Assembly (NCBI GenBank): GCA_021769295.1
Contig: JAETTD010000006.1
Span: forward strand, 1 to 64,000
Source of the DNA: Bacillota bacterium
Lineage (GTDB): Bacteria; Bacillota; Clostridia; Peptostreptococcales; Anaerovoracaceae
Reading direction: 5' to 3'
Length of the DNA: 64,000 nucleotides
The notes under the pieces: generated by a model
Seen by the model: the letters and a program-made list of their open reading frames with translations, nothing else
Database searches by the model: none
What the model was told of the DNA's origin: nothing
In this document: positions 9,526 to 18,937 of the stretch, one piece after another
Layout of the letters: every line of letters starts with the position of its first letter
Numbering within the stretch: position 1 is the stretch's first letter
Made by a program: the position numbers and the translations under genes

Positions 9526-10158
9526 ATGAAGGACAGACAGATTTCGAAAGCAGTAATAAGAAGATTACCGAGGTACAGAAGATATTTAAAAGAGCTCCAA
9601 AAGAAGGGAATCGAAAAAATATCTTCAAAAGATTTGAGCAATCTTATAGGATATACGGCATCGCAGATTCGCCAGGACCTGAACAATTTCGGAGGCTTTG
9701 GCCAGCAGGGCTACGGTTACAGCGTATCAAATTTGCACGAACAAATCGGAGCTATTCTCGGATTGGACAAAACGTATAAAATGGTTATAGTGGGATATGG
9801 ACGTCTGGGACAGGCCATAGCAAGCTATATATCAAACAATGAGCCTATGTTTCACATTGTAGGCATATTTGACGTTAAACAGATTATACAGGATGCCGAA
9901 TTTAAGGATGCGCAGATCATGACCTGCGGTTCTTTGCATGATTTTGTGAGAAATGAAAATGTAGATATTGCAGTAATAACGGTGCCTACCGAAAAGGCAC
10001 AGATTGTTGCGGATACGGTTGCAGATGCAGGTGTTAAGGGAATCTGGAACCTCACGGCTGTAGATTTGGATTTGCCGGAAGGAATTGCAGTTGAAAACGT
10101 ACATATGAGCGACAGCCTGCATGCTCTTGTATATTACATGCATGACGGGGAGCAGTAA
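9526..10158 (+). CDS. rex: redox-sensing transcriptional repressor Rex
   Basis: A 210-residue repressor that senses the NADH/NAD+ ratio and controls fermentation genes. A winged-helix DNA-binding domain (residues about 1-80) contains the Rex signature RQDLNNFGGFGQQGYGY, and a Rossmann domain follows with IVGYGRLGQAIASY near residue 88. An AGGGG site precedes the ATG. Its terminator is shared with the convergent ferredoxin gene, an apt neighbour for a redox regulator. I did not find a clear Rex operator by eye. Confidence 0.95.
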   Translation: MKDRQISKAVIRRLPRYRRYLKELQKKGIEKISSKDLSNLIGYTASQIRQDLNNFGGFGQQGYGYSVSNLHEQIGAILGLDKTYKMVIVGYGRLGQAIASYISNNEPMFHIVGIFDVKQIIQDAEFKDAQIMTCGSLHDFVRNENVDIAVITVPTEKAQIVADTVADAGVKGIWNLTAVDLDLPEGIAVENVHMSDSLHALVYYMHDGEQ

Positions 10159-10185
10159 AAGCCGGGAGTTGTTCAAAAGATATAA

Positions 10186-10215
10186 AAAACGACACAATAT
10201 TTATTGTGTCGTTTT
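10186..10215. terminator. bidirectional terminator between rex and ferredoxin
   Basis: Perfect 13-bp inverted repeat AAAACGACACAAT / ATTGTGTCGTTTT with a four-base loop. The A and T ends make it work as a terminator in both directions, between two convergent genes. Confidence 0.9.
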
Positions 10216-10239
10216 CTTATAGGTAATTATAATATGTAA

Positions 10240-10410
10240 TTAACCTTCTGTTGGTGCATCTACAGGGCAAGCGTCTGCGCAAGAACCACAGTCAATGCAA
10301 GTATCAGCATCGATTACATAGATGCCATCGCCTTCGCTGATAGCTTCAACAGGACATTCTGCAGCACAAGCACCGCAAGCGATGCAAGCGTCTGTAATTT
10401 TGTAAGCCAT
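10240..10410 (-). CDS. 2[4Fe-4S] clostridial-type ferredoxin
   Basis: A 56-residue ferredoxin read on the minus strand. Two CxxCxxCxxxCP motifs are intact (CIACGACAAECP and CIDCGSCADACP), each binding one cubane cluster, so it is a low-potential electron carrier for pyruvate:ferredoxin oxidoreductase, hydrogenase or Rnf. AGGAGG lies just upstream of the ATG on the minus strand. It is convergent with rex and divergent from the P-loop/Asp23 gene. The length is the usual one for Clostridium pasteurianum-type ferredoxins. Confidence 0.97.
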   Translation of the reverse strand: MAYKITDACIACGACAAECPVEAISEGDGIYVIDADTCIDCGSCADACPVDAPTEG

Positions 10411-10445
10411 GATAAATTCCTCCTATTAAAAGATATATCTTTTGT

Positions 10446-10480
10446 TACACAATTATATCAGAATGAGTTATAATAGTAAA
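10446..10480. promoter_or_regulatory. interleaved divergent promoters
   Basis: For the plus-strand gene, TACACA (10446-10451), 17 bases, TATAAT (10469-10474). For the ferredoxin on the minus strand, TTTACT (10475-10480), 17 bases, TATAAT (read at 10457-10452). The two promoters occupy almost the same 35 bases, so RNA polymerase binding in the two directions must exclude one another. Confidence 0.55.
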
Positions 10481-10503
10481 GTGAAAAATAAAAGGAGATT
10501 GCC

Positions 10504-11316
10504 ATGGATGTATATACTTTAGTAGGAAAAAGCGGTACAGGAAAGAGTTTTCACGCCATGAACCTGTGTCGAAAGCTGGAAGTTGAGGCCATAATCGACG
10601 ACGGACTTTTTATATATAAAAACAGCGTAGTTGCAGGGATTTCTGCTAAACGTGCGGATACCAAAATAGGCGCTGTTAAAGTGGCCTTGTTTTTGGATGA
10701 TGAAATAAGGCAGCAGGTGGTAGACGCTATTAAAAAAGAAAATCCTCAAAGTATATTGGTGCTTGGAACCAGTGACGGAATGACCGACAAAATTATAGAA
10801 AGGCTTGGGCTTCCGCCGCTTGAAAAGGACAGCTTAAGGCGGATTCACATTGAAGATATTACAACGGAAGATGAACGGCAAACCGCAAGGCAGCAGCGAG
10901 ACCAGCATGGCAAGCATGTAATTCCGGCTCCTGCGATGCAGCTTAAACGCAGCTTTGCCGGATATTTTATGGACCCACTCAGATTTTTCAGAGGAAAGGA
11001 CCAGGGCGCTGCTTCCGAAAGAACGGTGGTAAGACCTACATACAGCTACATGGGAGAATACTTCGTGTCTGAAAAGGTAATAGACGATATAATAATATGC
11101 CTCGGACACAAGATGCCACAGATAGGCCGTGTTATACATATTGTGCAGACGCCGCAGGCAGAGGCATACAGGCTTAAAGTCGCAATTAAAGTAAGATACG
11201 GATTTCCGCTGTGGGAGTCGGCAATGGAATTTCAGAAATCCATTGAGGAACAGATAGAAAATATGACCGCATTTAATGTTACGGAAATAGATGTTGAAAT
11301 AAGAGGAATAAATTAG
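10504..11316 (+). CDS. P-loop protein with C-terminal Asp23/Gls24 domain
   Basis: A 270-residue protein of unknown role. The N terminus has a clean Walker A, VGKSGTGKSFHAMN (residues 7-20), and an ATPase-like strand ILVLGTSDGMTD near 82. The C-terminal 90 residues (from about 178) have the Asp23/Gls24 pattern: SEKVIDDIIICLGHKMPQIG and ending in a strand ATEIDVEIRGI-like. Asp23/Gls24 proteins are linked to envelope stress and fatty-acid or alkaline shock. The linkage of a nucleotide-binding domain to it is uncommon. AAAGGAG precedes the start, and the DNA glycosylase gene follows nine bases after the stop. Confidence 0.65.
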   Translation: MDVYTLVGKSGTGKSFHAMNLCRKLEVEAIIDDGLFIYKNSVVAGISAKRADTKIGAVKVALFLDDEIRQQVVDAIKKENPQSILVLGTSDGMTDKIIERLGLPPLEKDSLRRIHIEDITTEDERQTARQQRDQHGKHVIPAPAMQLKRSFAGYFMDPLRFFRGKDQGAASERTVVRPTYSYMGEYFVSEKVIDDIIICLGHKMPQIGRVIHIVQTPQAEAYRLKVAIKVRYGFPLWESAMEFQKSIEEQIENMTAFNVTEIDVEIRGIN

Positions 11317-11325
11317 GAGAGCTTT

Positions 11326-12174
11326 ATGAAATACACCATTGACGATGTAAGAGATTTTAATCTGGAACATATCTTTGACTGCGGCCAATGTTTCAGGTGG
11401 GAAAAGCAGGAGGACGGAAGCTATACAGGCACAGCTATGGGCAAGGTTGCCGGCATGAGATTTGATGAGGGCAGGCTTACCATAGACAACTGCGATGAAA
11501 ATGACTTTGAAACCGTTTGGAAACCGTATCTGGACATGGAGACGGACTACGGCAGCATAAAGAGTGTTTTGACTGAAAAGGATGATGTATTAAAGGCGGC
11601 CGCAGAATACGGATACGGAATAAGAATTCTGAAACAGGATTTTTGGGAAACAACGGTGTCTTTCATAATTTCGCAAAACAACAATATACCGAGAATCAAG
11701 GGCTGCATAGAAAATATATGCAAAACCTTTGGAGAACCGGTGGGTACATATAACGGAAAGGAATACTTTGGCATACCTTCTCCCGAAAAAATGGCTTCTC
11801 TTACAGCAGAAGACCTTGCACCTGTGAAATTGGGGTACAGAGCGCCGTATCTGATTAAAATGGCCCGGCAGATGATTGAACAGGGCGGACCGCAGGAGGT
11901 GGAAAAGCAGCTTGCGGCGTGCCGGGATCCGATTGAAGAGCTGAGAAAGTTTTGCGGAGTGGGACCGAAGGTAGCGTCGTGCATATCTCTGTTCGGACTC
12001 GGAAGAATGGACGCCTTCCCTATAGATGTATGGATGAGAAGAGTCATGAATAAACTGTATAACATAGATGAATCAGACGTAAAGGCGATGAATCTCTATG
12101 CCGCAGAACACTTCGGCAAATATGGAGGAATAGCGCAGCAGTATTTGTTCTATTATATAAGAGACAACAATTAG
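11326..12174 (+). CDS. 8-oxoguanine DNA glycosylase, OGG1-like
   Basis: A 282-residue helix-hairpin-helix bifunctional glycosylase that removes oxidised guanine. The N-terminal FDCGQCFRWEKQEDGSYTG stretch is the OGG1 type; the hairpin GVGPKVASCI carries the catalytic lysine K215 and the essential aspartate D234 is 19 residues later in FPIDVWMRR, the same spacing as human OGG1 (K249/D268). The start has a TAGGAG site eight bases upstream. It is probably co-transcribed with the P-loop/Asp23 gene. Confidence 0.9.
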   Translation: MKYTIDDVRDFNLEHIFDCGQCFRWEKQEDGSYTGTAMGKVAGMRFDEGRLTIDNCDENDFETVWKPYLDMETDYGSIKSVLTEKDDVLKAAAEYGYGIRILKQDFWETTVSFIISQNNNIPRIKGCIENICKTFGEPVGTYNGKEYFGIPSPEKMASLTAEDLAPVKLGYRAPYLIKMARQMIEQGGPQEVEKQLAACRDPIEELRKFCGVGPKVASCISLFGLGRMDAFPIDVWMRRVMNKLYNIDESDVKAMNLYAAEHFGKYGGIAQQYLFYYIRDNN

Positions 12175-12214
12175 AAGAATTTTGTAATTTATGTGAAGAA
12201 TTCAATCTTACCCC

Positions 12215-12242
12215 TTGACAGAGAGGGTCTGGTGAGTATAAT
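12215..12242 (+). promoter_or_regulatory. groESL promoter
   Basis: Consensus TTGACA (12215-12220), 16-base spacer, TATAAT (12237-12242), immediately before the CIRCE element. Confidence 0.9.
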
Positions 12243-12250
12243 AAATAATG

Positions 12251-12277
12251 TTAGCACTCAAATAGAACGAGTGCCAA
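12251..12277 (+). promoter_or_regulatory. CIRCE operator (HrcA binding site)
   Basis: TTAGCACTC-N9-GAGTGCCAA matches the consensus with one base changed in the right arm (TGCCAA for TGCTAA). It sits at the transcription start, so HrcA binding would block groESL except during heat shock. hrcA itself is not in the window. Confidence 0.95.
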
Positions 12278-12314
12278 CAAACGGAGTGAAAATAATTTTA
12301 CGGAGGTAAATATA

Positions 12315-12590
12315 ATGATAGGAATTAAACCTTTAGGTGACAGAGTTGTTATCAAGAAGATGGAAGCAGAAGAGAAGACTCAGGGCGGATTGATTCTCAC
12401 AAGTTCGGCAAAGGAGCAGCCACAGGTTGCAGAGGTGGTTGCTGTAGGTCCCGGAACAAAGGATGAGCCTATGGAACTTAAAGCAGGAGATAAAGTCGTT
12501 TTTTCAAAATACGGCGGAACGGAAATCAAATATCAAGGCGAAGAATATACAATAATGCACCAGAGTGAGATTCTGGCAGTTATCGAGTAA
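12315..12590 (+). CDS. groES: co-chaperonin GroES
   Basis: A 91-residue subunit of the heptameric lid of the GroEL chamber. It starts IGIKPLGDRVVIKKMEAEEK and contains the mobile loop (KTQGGLILTSSAKEQPQ) and VVAVGPGTKDEP, all typical. Start is preceded by ACGGAGGT. It forms the CIRCE-regulated heat-shock operon with groEL 20 bases downstream. Confidence 0.97.
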   Translation: MIGIKPLGDRVVIKKMEAEEKTQGGLILTSSAKEQPQVAEVVAVGPGTKDEPMELKAGDKVVFSKYGGTEIKYQGEEYTIMHQSEILAVIE

Positions 12591-12606
12591 TAGGGAAGGG
12601 GTATAA

Positions 12607-14244
<1,638 letters not shown>

Positions 14245-14270
14245 CCTGAAATAAATACGGAAATCAGCAT

Positions 14271-14305
14271 TAACCGCCGCTTCGGATGAAGCGGCGGTTA
14301 TTTTG
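14271..14305 (+). terminator. groESL terminator
   Basis: Perfect 13-bp GC-rich stem TAACCGCCGCTTC / GAAGCGGCGGTTA with a four-base GGAT loop, followed by TTTTGT. Confidence 0.92.
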
Positions 14306-14344
14306 TAATGTGAACACACTGATTTCGCATATATATAATTTCGG

Positions 14345-14392
14345 AGGGGGTAAAAAATTTTACCCCCCGGCAGGTAAAATTTTTTACCCCCT
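14345..14392. repeat. perfect 20-bp inverted repeat
   Basis: Arms 14345-14364 and 14373-14392 are exact reverse complements, each reading AGGGGGTAAAA then six more A/T and ACC, with an eight-base loop. Each arm is itself nearly palindromic. A possible promoter (TGAACA 14311, 17 bases, TATAAT 14334-14339) lies just upstream, so the RNA would begin with this hairpin. It lies between the groESL terminator and a broken deacetylase gene. Confidence 0.85.
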
Positions 14393-14447
14393 GATTTTAA
14401 ATATATATGACTTAATATTATATAAAAATACGTTGAGGTGAAACGTG

Positions 14448-15298
14448 ATGAACAAATCATTAAAGCGAACAATAGAAGTTGCCTTAGTTATCGTCATCTG
14501 TACAGCTGTAATCGTTGCAATCGGCGGAGATAAGGAGCTTGAGCTTATCGGCAGTAGATTAACGAGGAATATGTTGATGAGGGAACAAACATCAAAAAGG
14601 CTGAAAAAGAAGGCGATGTGGACAACTCTAAGGCAGGCAGCCATGAAGTAAAATACACTTTCAAATCCGGATATTTAACGAAATCCGTGACACGAAAGGT
14701 AGAGGTAATACCCGAATCCCAATTTGATGCAAACACAGAGGGCGTGCCTGTCTTAATGTACCATTATGTATACACTGAAAATGACAGACCTGCACAGCTA
14801 AATTCAAATTATATATTGGATACAAAGCTTGAGCAGCAGCTCAAATACCTTAAAGAAAACGATTACTATTTCCCGAGCTTCAGGGGACTTCGGGCATATG
14901 CGGACGGAAACATTTCTTTGCCAAGGAAAAGTGTAATTTTAACATTCGATGACGGGCAGATGGGATTCTTAGCTTATGGAATTCCCATTTTAAACGAATA
15001 CGAGGTTCTGGCAACATCATTTCTTATAGGAATAAATGACGGAGAGAGAAAGGTTAAAAATTATGCAAGTCAATATGTAAGCTTTGAGTCTCATTCGTAT
15101 GATATGCATCATGCCGGAGGAACTATCGGACACGGAGATGTGACGGATGACGCAAAGGCTGCCGTTGCCGAGGTTGAGATCCAGTGTGCATTTACCACTG
15201 TATACGGTAAAGTTCATGTAGGAGATGATTTTAGTAGTTTCAGCCGCGTAAGAGTACAAGGCGATGTAAGTTTGGAAAATTATAAAAACATTCTTTGA
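14448..15298 (+). pseudogene. broken polysaccharide deacetylase
   Basis: Starts with a membrane anchor (MNKSLKRTIEVALVIVICTA) and an extracytoplasmic stalk, but the frame shifts near 14558, in GSRLTRN; the correct frame resumes as EEYVDEGTNIKKAEKEG (bacterial Ig-like fold). The NodB-type domain then has VPVLMYHYV, catalytic TFDDG (around 14948) and a SHSYDMH metal motif. Right after GGTIGHG it jumps to GDVTDDAKAAVAE, skipping what should be roughly 40 residues including the usual YPFG motif. So there are two lesions, a frameshift and an in-frame internal deletion, and no functional enzyme is expected. Such proteins trim peptidoglycan or teichoic-acid sugars when intact. Confidence 0.82.
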
Positions 15299-15306
15299 AC
15301 TTAGCA

Positions 15307-15384
15307 TTGCAAAAAAGGCGAAAATAGTATAAAATAAACAGAAAATATAAAGGACGGCGAGAAGCTTCAAAGCCGTCCATTTTC
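15307..15384 (+). promoter_or_regulatory. guaB promoter and leader hairpin
   Basis: TTGCAA (15307-15312), 17 bases, TAAAAT (15330-15335) is a plausible promoter. About 15 bases into the transcript is a stem GGACGGC / GCCGTCC (15352-15358, 15372-15378) enclosing palindromic GAAGCTTC, followed by TTTTCT. It could be a weak attenuator; no purine-riboswitch sequence is recognised. Confidence 0.5.
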
Positions 15385-15418
15385 TATAGATTAAGCGAAT
15401 CATGAAAAGGAGGACTAA

Positions 15419-16927
15419 ATGGCATATTATTTTGACGAACCATCGAGAACATTTAACGAGTATCTTCTTGTTCCTGGATATTCCAGCAAGGAATGCCGCG
15501 TTGAAAATGTTTCTTTAAAGACACCGATTACAAAATTTAAGAAGGGCGAAGAACCTAAAATCACTATGAACATTCCATTGGTTTCCGCAGTGATGCAGGC
15601 TGTTTCTGATGACAAGATGGCTGTGGCATTGGCAAAAGAAGGTGGAATTTCTTTTATTTTTGGCTCACAGCCCGTTGAAAAACAGGCAGAGATGATACGC
15701 AAGGTAAAGACTCATAAAGCAGGGTTTGTAACAAGCGATTCCAACCTCAGACCTGACCAGACACTTAGAGATGTCATTGAATTAAAAGCACGCAAAGGAC
15801 ATAGCACCATAGCGATAACCGATGACGGTACGGCAGAAGGCAAGATTCTCGGTCTCGTGACAAGCCGTGACTACAGAGTAAGCCGAATGGACCTTGATAC
15901 TAAAATAAGCGAATTCATGACTCCTTTCGACAAACTGATATATGGAAAGACAGGAATTTCGCTAAGCGAGGCCAACGATATTCTTTGGGACAACAAGCTC
16001 AATGCGCTCCCTATAATTGACGACAACCAGCGTTTGACCCATTTTGTATTCCGCAAAGACTATGATTCGCACAAATCCAACCCTAATGAACTGTTGGATT
16101 CGCAAAAGAGATATATGGTTGGAGCAGGCGTTAATACCAGAGATTACGAAGAAAGAATACCTGCTCTTATCGAAGCAGGAGTGGATGTTCTCTGCATAGA
16201 TAGCTCTGAGGGTTATAGCCAGTGGCAGGCTGACACCATTGCATGGGTTAGAGAAAGATACGGAGATGACGTTAAAATAGGCGCCGGAAATGTAGTTGAC
16301 GGAGAGGGTTTCCGTTACTTGGCAGAGGCAGGGGCGGATTTCGTTAAGATAGGTATCGGCGGCGGCTCGATATGCATAACCCGTGAGCAGAAGGGTATCG
16401 GAAGAGGACAAGCCACTGCCGTAATCGAGGTAGCAGCCGCAAGAGATGAATATTTTAAGGAAACGGGCATATACGTTCCTATATGTTCCGACGGCGGAAT
16501 CGTATATGACCATCACCTCACACTGGCCCTTGCCATGGGAGCCGACTTCATAATGCTCGGAAGATACTTTGCACGTTTTGACGAATCTCCGACAAACAAG
16601 CTCAATGTAAACGGAAATTATGTTAAGGAATATTGGGGCGAAGGTTCAAGCCGTGCCCGCAACTGGCAGCGCTATGATCTGGGCGGCGACCCTCGCATGA
16701 AGTTTGAAGAGGGTGTAGACTCATACGTTCCGTATGCAGGACCTTTACACGATAACGTAAATCTTTCACTGACAAAGGTTAAATCAACCATGTGCAACTG
16801 CGGAGCTTTGAGCATTAAAGAACTTCAGGAAAAAGCCAAGCTCACGCTGGTTTCCGCAACTTCCATAGTTGAAGGCGGAGCCCATGACGTAATTTTAAAG
16901 GACGCTTCAAGCAATGTAATTAAATAA
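15419..16927 (+). CDS. guaB: IMP dehydrogenase, parabasalid-type
   Basis: A 502-residue enzyme that oxidises IMP to XMP in guanine nucleotide synthesis. It has the (beta/alpha)8 barrel with a CBS pair inserted near residues 100-225. The catalytic loop reads [15 protein letters not shown] with the nucleophile at C319, and the flap has R418-Y419. These positions agree exactly with the divergent IMPDH of the protist Tritrichomonas foetus, including K310 and E431, which in that enzyme underlie mycophenolic-acid tolerance. AAGGAGG precedes the ATG. The ATP-PPase GMP synthetase subunit follows 27 bases later, so both steps to GMP are paired. Confidence 0.93.
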   Translation: MAYYFDEPSRTFNEYLLVPGYSSKECRVENVSLKTPITKFKKGEEPKITMNIPLVSAVMQAVSDDKMAVALAKEGGISFIFGSQPVEKQAEMIRKVKTHKAGFVTSDSNLRPDQTLRDVIELKARKGHSTIAITDDGTAEGKILGLVTSRDYRVSRMDLDTKISEFMTPFDKLIYGKTGISLSEANDILWDNKLNALPIIDDNQRLTHFVFRKDYDSHKSNPNELLDSQKRYMVGAGVNTRDYEERIPALIEAGVDVLCIDSSEGYSQWQADTIAWVRERYGDDVKIGAGNVVDGEGFRYLAEAGADFVKIGIGGGSICITREQKGIGRGQATAVIEVAAARDEYFKETGIYVPICSDGGIVYDHHLTLALAMGADFIMLGRYFARFDESPTNKLNVNGNYVKEYWGEGSSRARNWQRYDLGGDPRMKFEEGVDSYVPYAGPLHDNVNLSLTKVKSTMCNCGALSIKELQEKAKLTLVSATSIVEGGAHDVILKDASSNVIK

Positions 16928-16954
16928 CAAAAAGCGGGAAGGTAGGTAAAAAAT

Positions 16955-17935
16955 ATGGACAGCAATAAACGCCCTGAAACAATGGCTCGTATAAATACAT
17001 CGGAGCTTGCTGAGGCTTTCATAGCCGAGCAGGTTGAAGCAATCAAAAAACAGGTAGGAGATAAGAAAGTTCTTCTGGCCTTATCCGGAGGCGTGGACTC
17101 ATCTGTGGTTGCAGCTCTTCTGATTAAAGCCGTAGGACAGCAGCTCGTATGCGTTCACGTAAACCACGGTCTGCTGCGTAAAGGCGAGCCGGAACAGGTT
17201 GTAGAGGTTTTCAGAAATCAGATGAACGCAAACCTCATATATGTTGACGCCGTTGACCGCTTTCTTGACAAGCTGGCAGGCGTCGCAGACCCTGAGAGCA
17301 AGCGTAAAATCATAGGAGCGGAGTTTATCAGAGTATTTGAGGAAGAAGCCCGCAAGCAGGACGGAATCGAATTCCTTGCACAGGGCACTATATATCCGGA
17401 CATTCTTGAAAGCGACGGCGTAAAGGCTCACCACAATGTAGGCGGTTTGCCTGAAGATTTACAATTTGAACTTGTGGAACCAGTAAAGCTTTTATTCAAG
17501 GATGAAGTTCGTGTTGTTGGAAAAGCTCTCGGCTTGCCTGACAATATGGTATTCCGCCAGCCGTTCCCAGGTCCGGGACTTGGCGTTCGCTGCCTTGGAG
17601 CAATCACACGCGACAGACTTGAAATCGTCCGTGAATCGGATGCAATTCTTCGCGAAGAGTTTGCCAAAAACGGCCTTGAGGGCAAAGTTTGGCAGTATTT
17701 CACGGCAGTACCTGATTTTAAATCAGTCGGAGTAAAGGACGGCGCACGCACCTTTGCATATCCTGTAATCATCAGGGCGGTCAATACGGTTGACGCCATG
17801 ACCGCAACTGTTGAGGATGTTCCGTTTGCGCTTTTGCAGCATATCACAGAGCGCATCACTCATGAAGTTGAAGGAGCAAACCGCGTGCTCTTTGACCTGA
17901 CACCAAAGCCGGTTGGCACGATAGAGTGGGAATGA
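16955..17935 (+). CDS. GMP synthetase ATP-PPase subunit without glutaminase
   Basis: A 326-residue protein corresponding only to the second half of GuaA: the adenylation P-loop [11 protein letters not shown] (near residue 43), the VNHGLLRKGE and [10 protein letters not shown] motifs and the C-terminal dimerisation domain ending PKPVGTIEWE. The N-terminal GATase domain is missing and no separate amidotransferase is adjacent, unlike the two-subunit archaeal arrangement where a GuaAa partner is encoded. It would use free ammonia or a remote partner. A full-length GuaA lies at 48.1 kb. The GGAAGGTAGG site supports the start, and linkage to guaB supports a real role. Confidence 0.92.
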   Translation: MDSNKRPETMARINTSELAEAFIAEQVEAIKKQVGDKKVLLALSGGVDSSVVAALLIKAVGQQLVCVHVNHGLLRKGEPEQVVEVFRNQMNANLIYVDAVDRFLDKLAGVADPESKRKIIGAEFIRVFEEEARKQDGIEFLAQGTIYPDILESDGVKAHHNVGGLPEDLQFELVEPVKLLFKDEVRVVGKALGLPDNMVFRQPFPGPGLGVRCLGAITRDRLEIVRESDAILREEFAKNGLEGKVWQYFTAVPDFKSVGVKDGARTFAYPVIIRAVNTVDAMTATVEDVPFALLQHITERITHEVEGANRVLFDLTPKPVGTIEWE

Positions 17936-18029
17936 TTTTCGAGGTCGAAGAAAACCCATAGTTAAGCGGTTTTCTAAGCCTTAATGCCCTCCGTGGCAAC
18001 ATTATTTGAATTATCATAAGAATAAGCAA

Positions 18030-18070
18030 AGAGTTATCAGATTTTTGAAGTCTGATAGCTCTTTTTCTTT
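18030..18070 (+). terminator. terminator after guaB operon
   Basis: 12-bp stem AGAGTTATCAGA / TCTGATAGCTCT (one wobble) with a T-rich tail CTTTTTC. It marks the end of the conserved chromosome before the mobile island. Confidence 0.8.
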
Positions 18071-18093
18071 TACTTATTTATTGAATTGTGAAA

Positions 18094-18457
18094 TCACCAA
18101 TTTAAAAAATCATATGCCAAGTTACCAAGTAATTTTAATTCTAAATCAAGAGGTTCTGATTTAAGAATATCAGAGATTTCATTCTGACATTGTAAATATT
18201 GATTTGTGGTCAATTTGCTCCAAACACAATTTTTAATATTGACTTTACCGAGAATGATGCTATCCAACGGGCAATCACAATTTGAAAAATCGGATGTTGT
18301 GTGGTCCGTAAAAATGTAGTCGCTAAAAATGTAAAGATATTTAAATGTCATATTAACAAGCTTTTGTGCAAGACCGTACCTCGTAACATATTTGTTTCCT
18401 GTTCCGATTATTTCTTCATTGCCGAATAATAAAGAAACTGCATAAATTAGACTGCGA
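18094..18457 (-). pseudogene. 5'-truncated gene at the island boundary
   Basis: An open frame on the minus strand runs from near 18457 to the stop at 18094. The only in-frame ATG (18351) lacks a ribosome binding site, yet upstream codons read a protein-like stretch (GNEEIIGTGNKYVTRYGLA, about 18407-18351) that is cut by an in-frame TGA at about 18464. This looks like a gene whose 5' end was removed when the adjacent mobile island inserted. The product family is not recognised; about 85 residues plus the headless part. Confidence 0.45.
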
Positions 18458-18462
18458 AAAAA

Positions 18463-18798
18463 ATGTCAGCAAAAAATGTAGATAGGTACAACCGCTTCAG
18501 AAACATCACAGTGGGGTTTCGAGTATCGCCTGAAGAAAATGAGGAAATCAACAGAGCAGTTGCTCTTTCGGGTTTATCGAAGCAGGAATACTGTTACCGT
18601 TGCTGTATGGAGCGTGATGTAGTTGTGCAAGGCAATCCGAGAGTATATAAGGCTCTCAAAAATCAAATGGCAGATGTGCTTGTGGAATTACAGCGCATAG
18701 AAGCAGAAAACAGTATCAGTGATGATTTATTGAATATCATTGAACTGATAATCGCTACAATGTACGGACTGAAAGGAGATGTTGCAGATGACGAATAA
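18463..18798 (+). CDS. MobC-like ribbon-helix-helix protein
   Basis: A 111-residue basic protein. The stretch RNITVGFRVSPEENEEINRAVALSGLSKQEYCYRCCM resembles the ribbon-helix-helix N-terminal half of MobC/plasmid mobilisation accessory factors, which bind the transfer origin beside a relaxase. No relaxase gene is present here, so the mobilisation module is incomplete. There is no good ribosome binding site; the gene sits directly at the left boundary of the island and could have lost its own leader. Its 3' end overlaps a 49-residue ORF. Assignment is by pattern only. Confidence 0.6.
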   Translation: MSAKNVDRYNRFRNITVGFRVSPEENEEINRAVALSGLSKQEYCYRCCMERDVVVQGNPRVYKALKNQMADVLVELQRIEAENSISDDLLNIIELIIATMYGLKGDVADDE

Positions 18799-18937
18799 AA
18801 AAGAAATGACCACCCTTTGTGTATCTGTTGGCGCAGATACGGAGCAGTCATCTCAAAAATGTATTAATAATATTATAACCGGAAATGATGAAAATATCAA
18901 TAGTTTCATCGAAAAAGGCGGTGATTGCAGTGGCTGA
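18788..18937 (+). CDS. small overlapping ORF, 49 residues
   Basis: ATG at 18788 lies inside the end of the MobC-like gene (11-base overlap) with AAAGGAGAT upstream, and its TGA at 18935-18937 overlaps the GTG start of the next ATPase by eight bases. The product is MTNKKEMTTLCVSVGADTEQ then a polar C terminus ending GGDCSG. No family is recognised. The double overlap and clear ribosome binding site suggest translational coupling in one operon rather than chance. Confidence 0.6.
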   Translation: MTNKKEMTTLCVSVGADTEQSSQKCINNIITGNDENINSFIEKGGDCSG

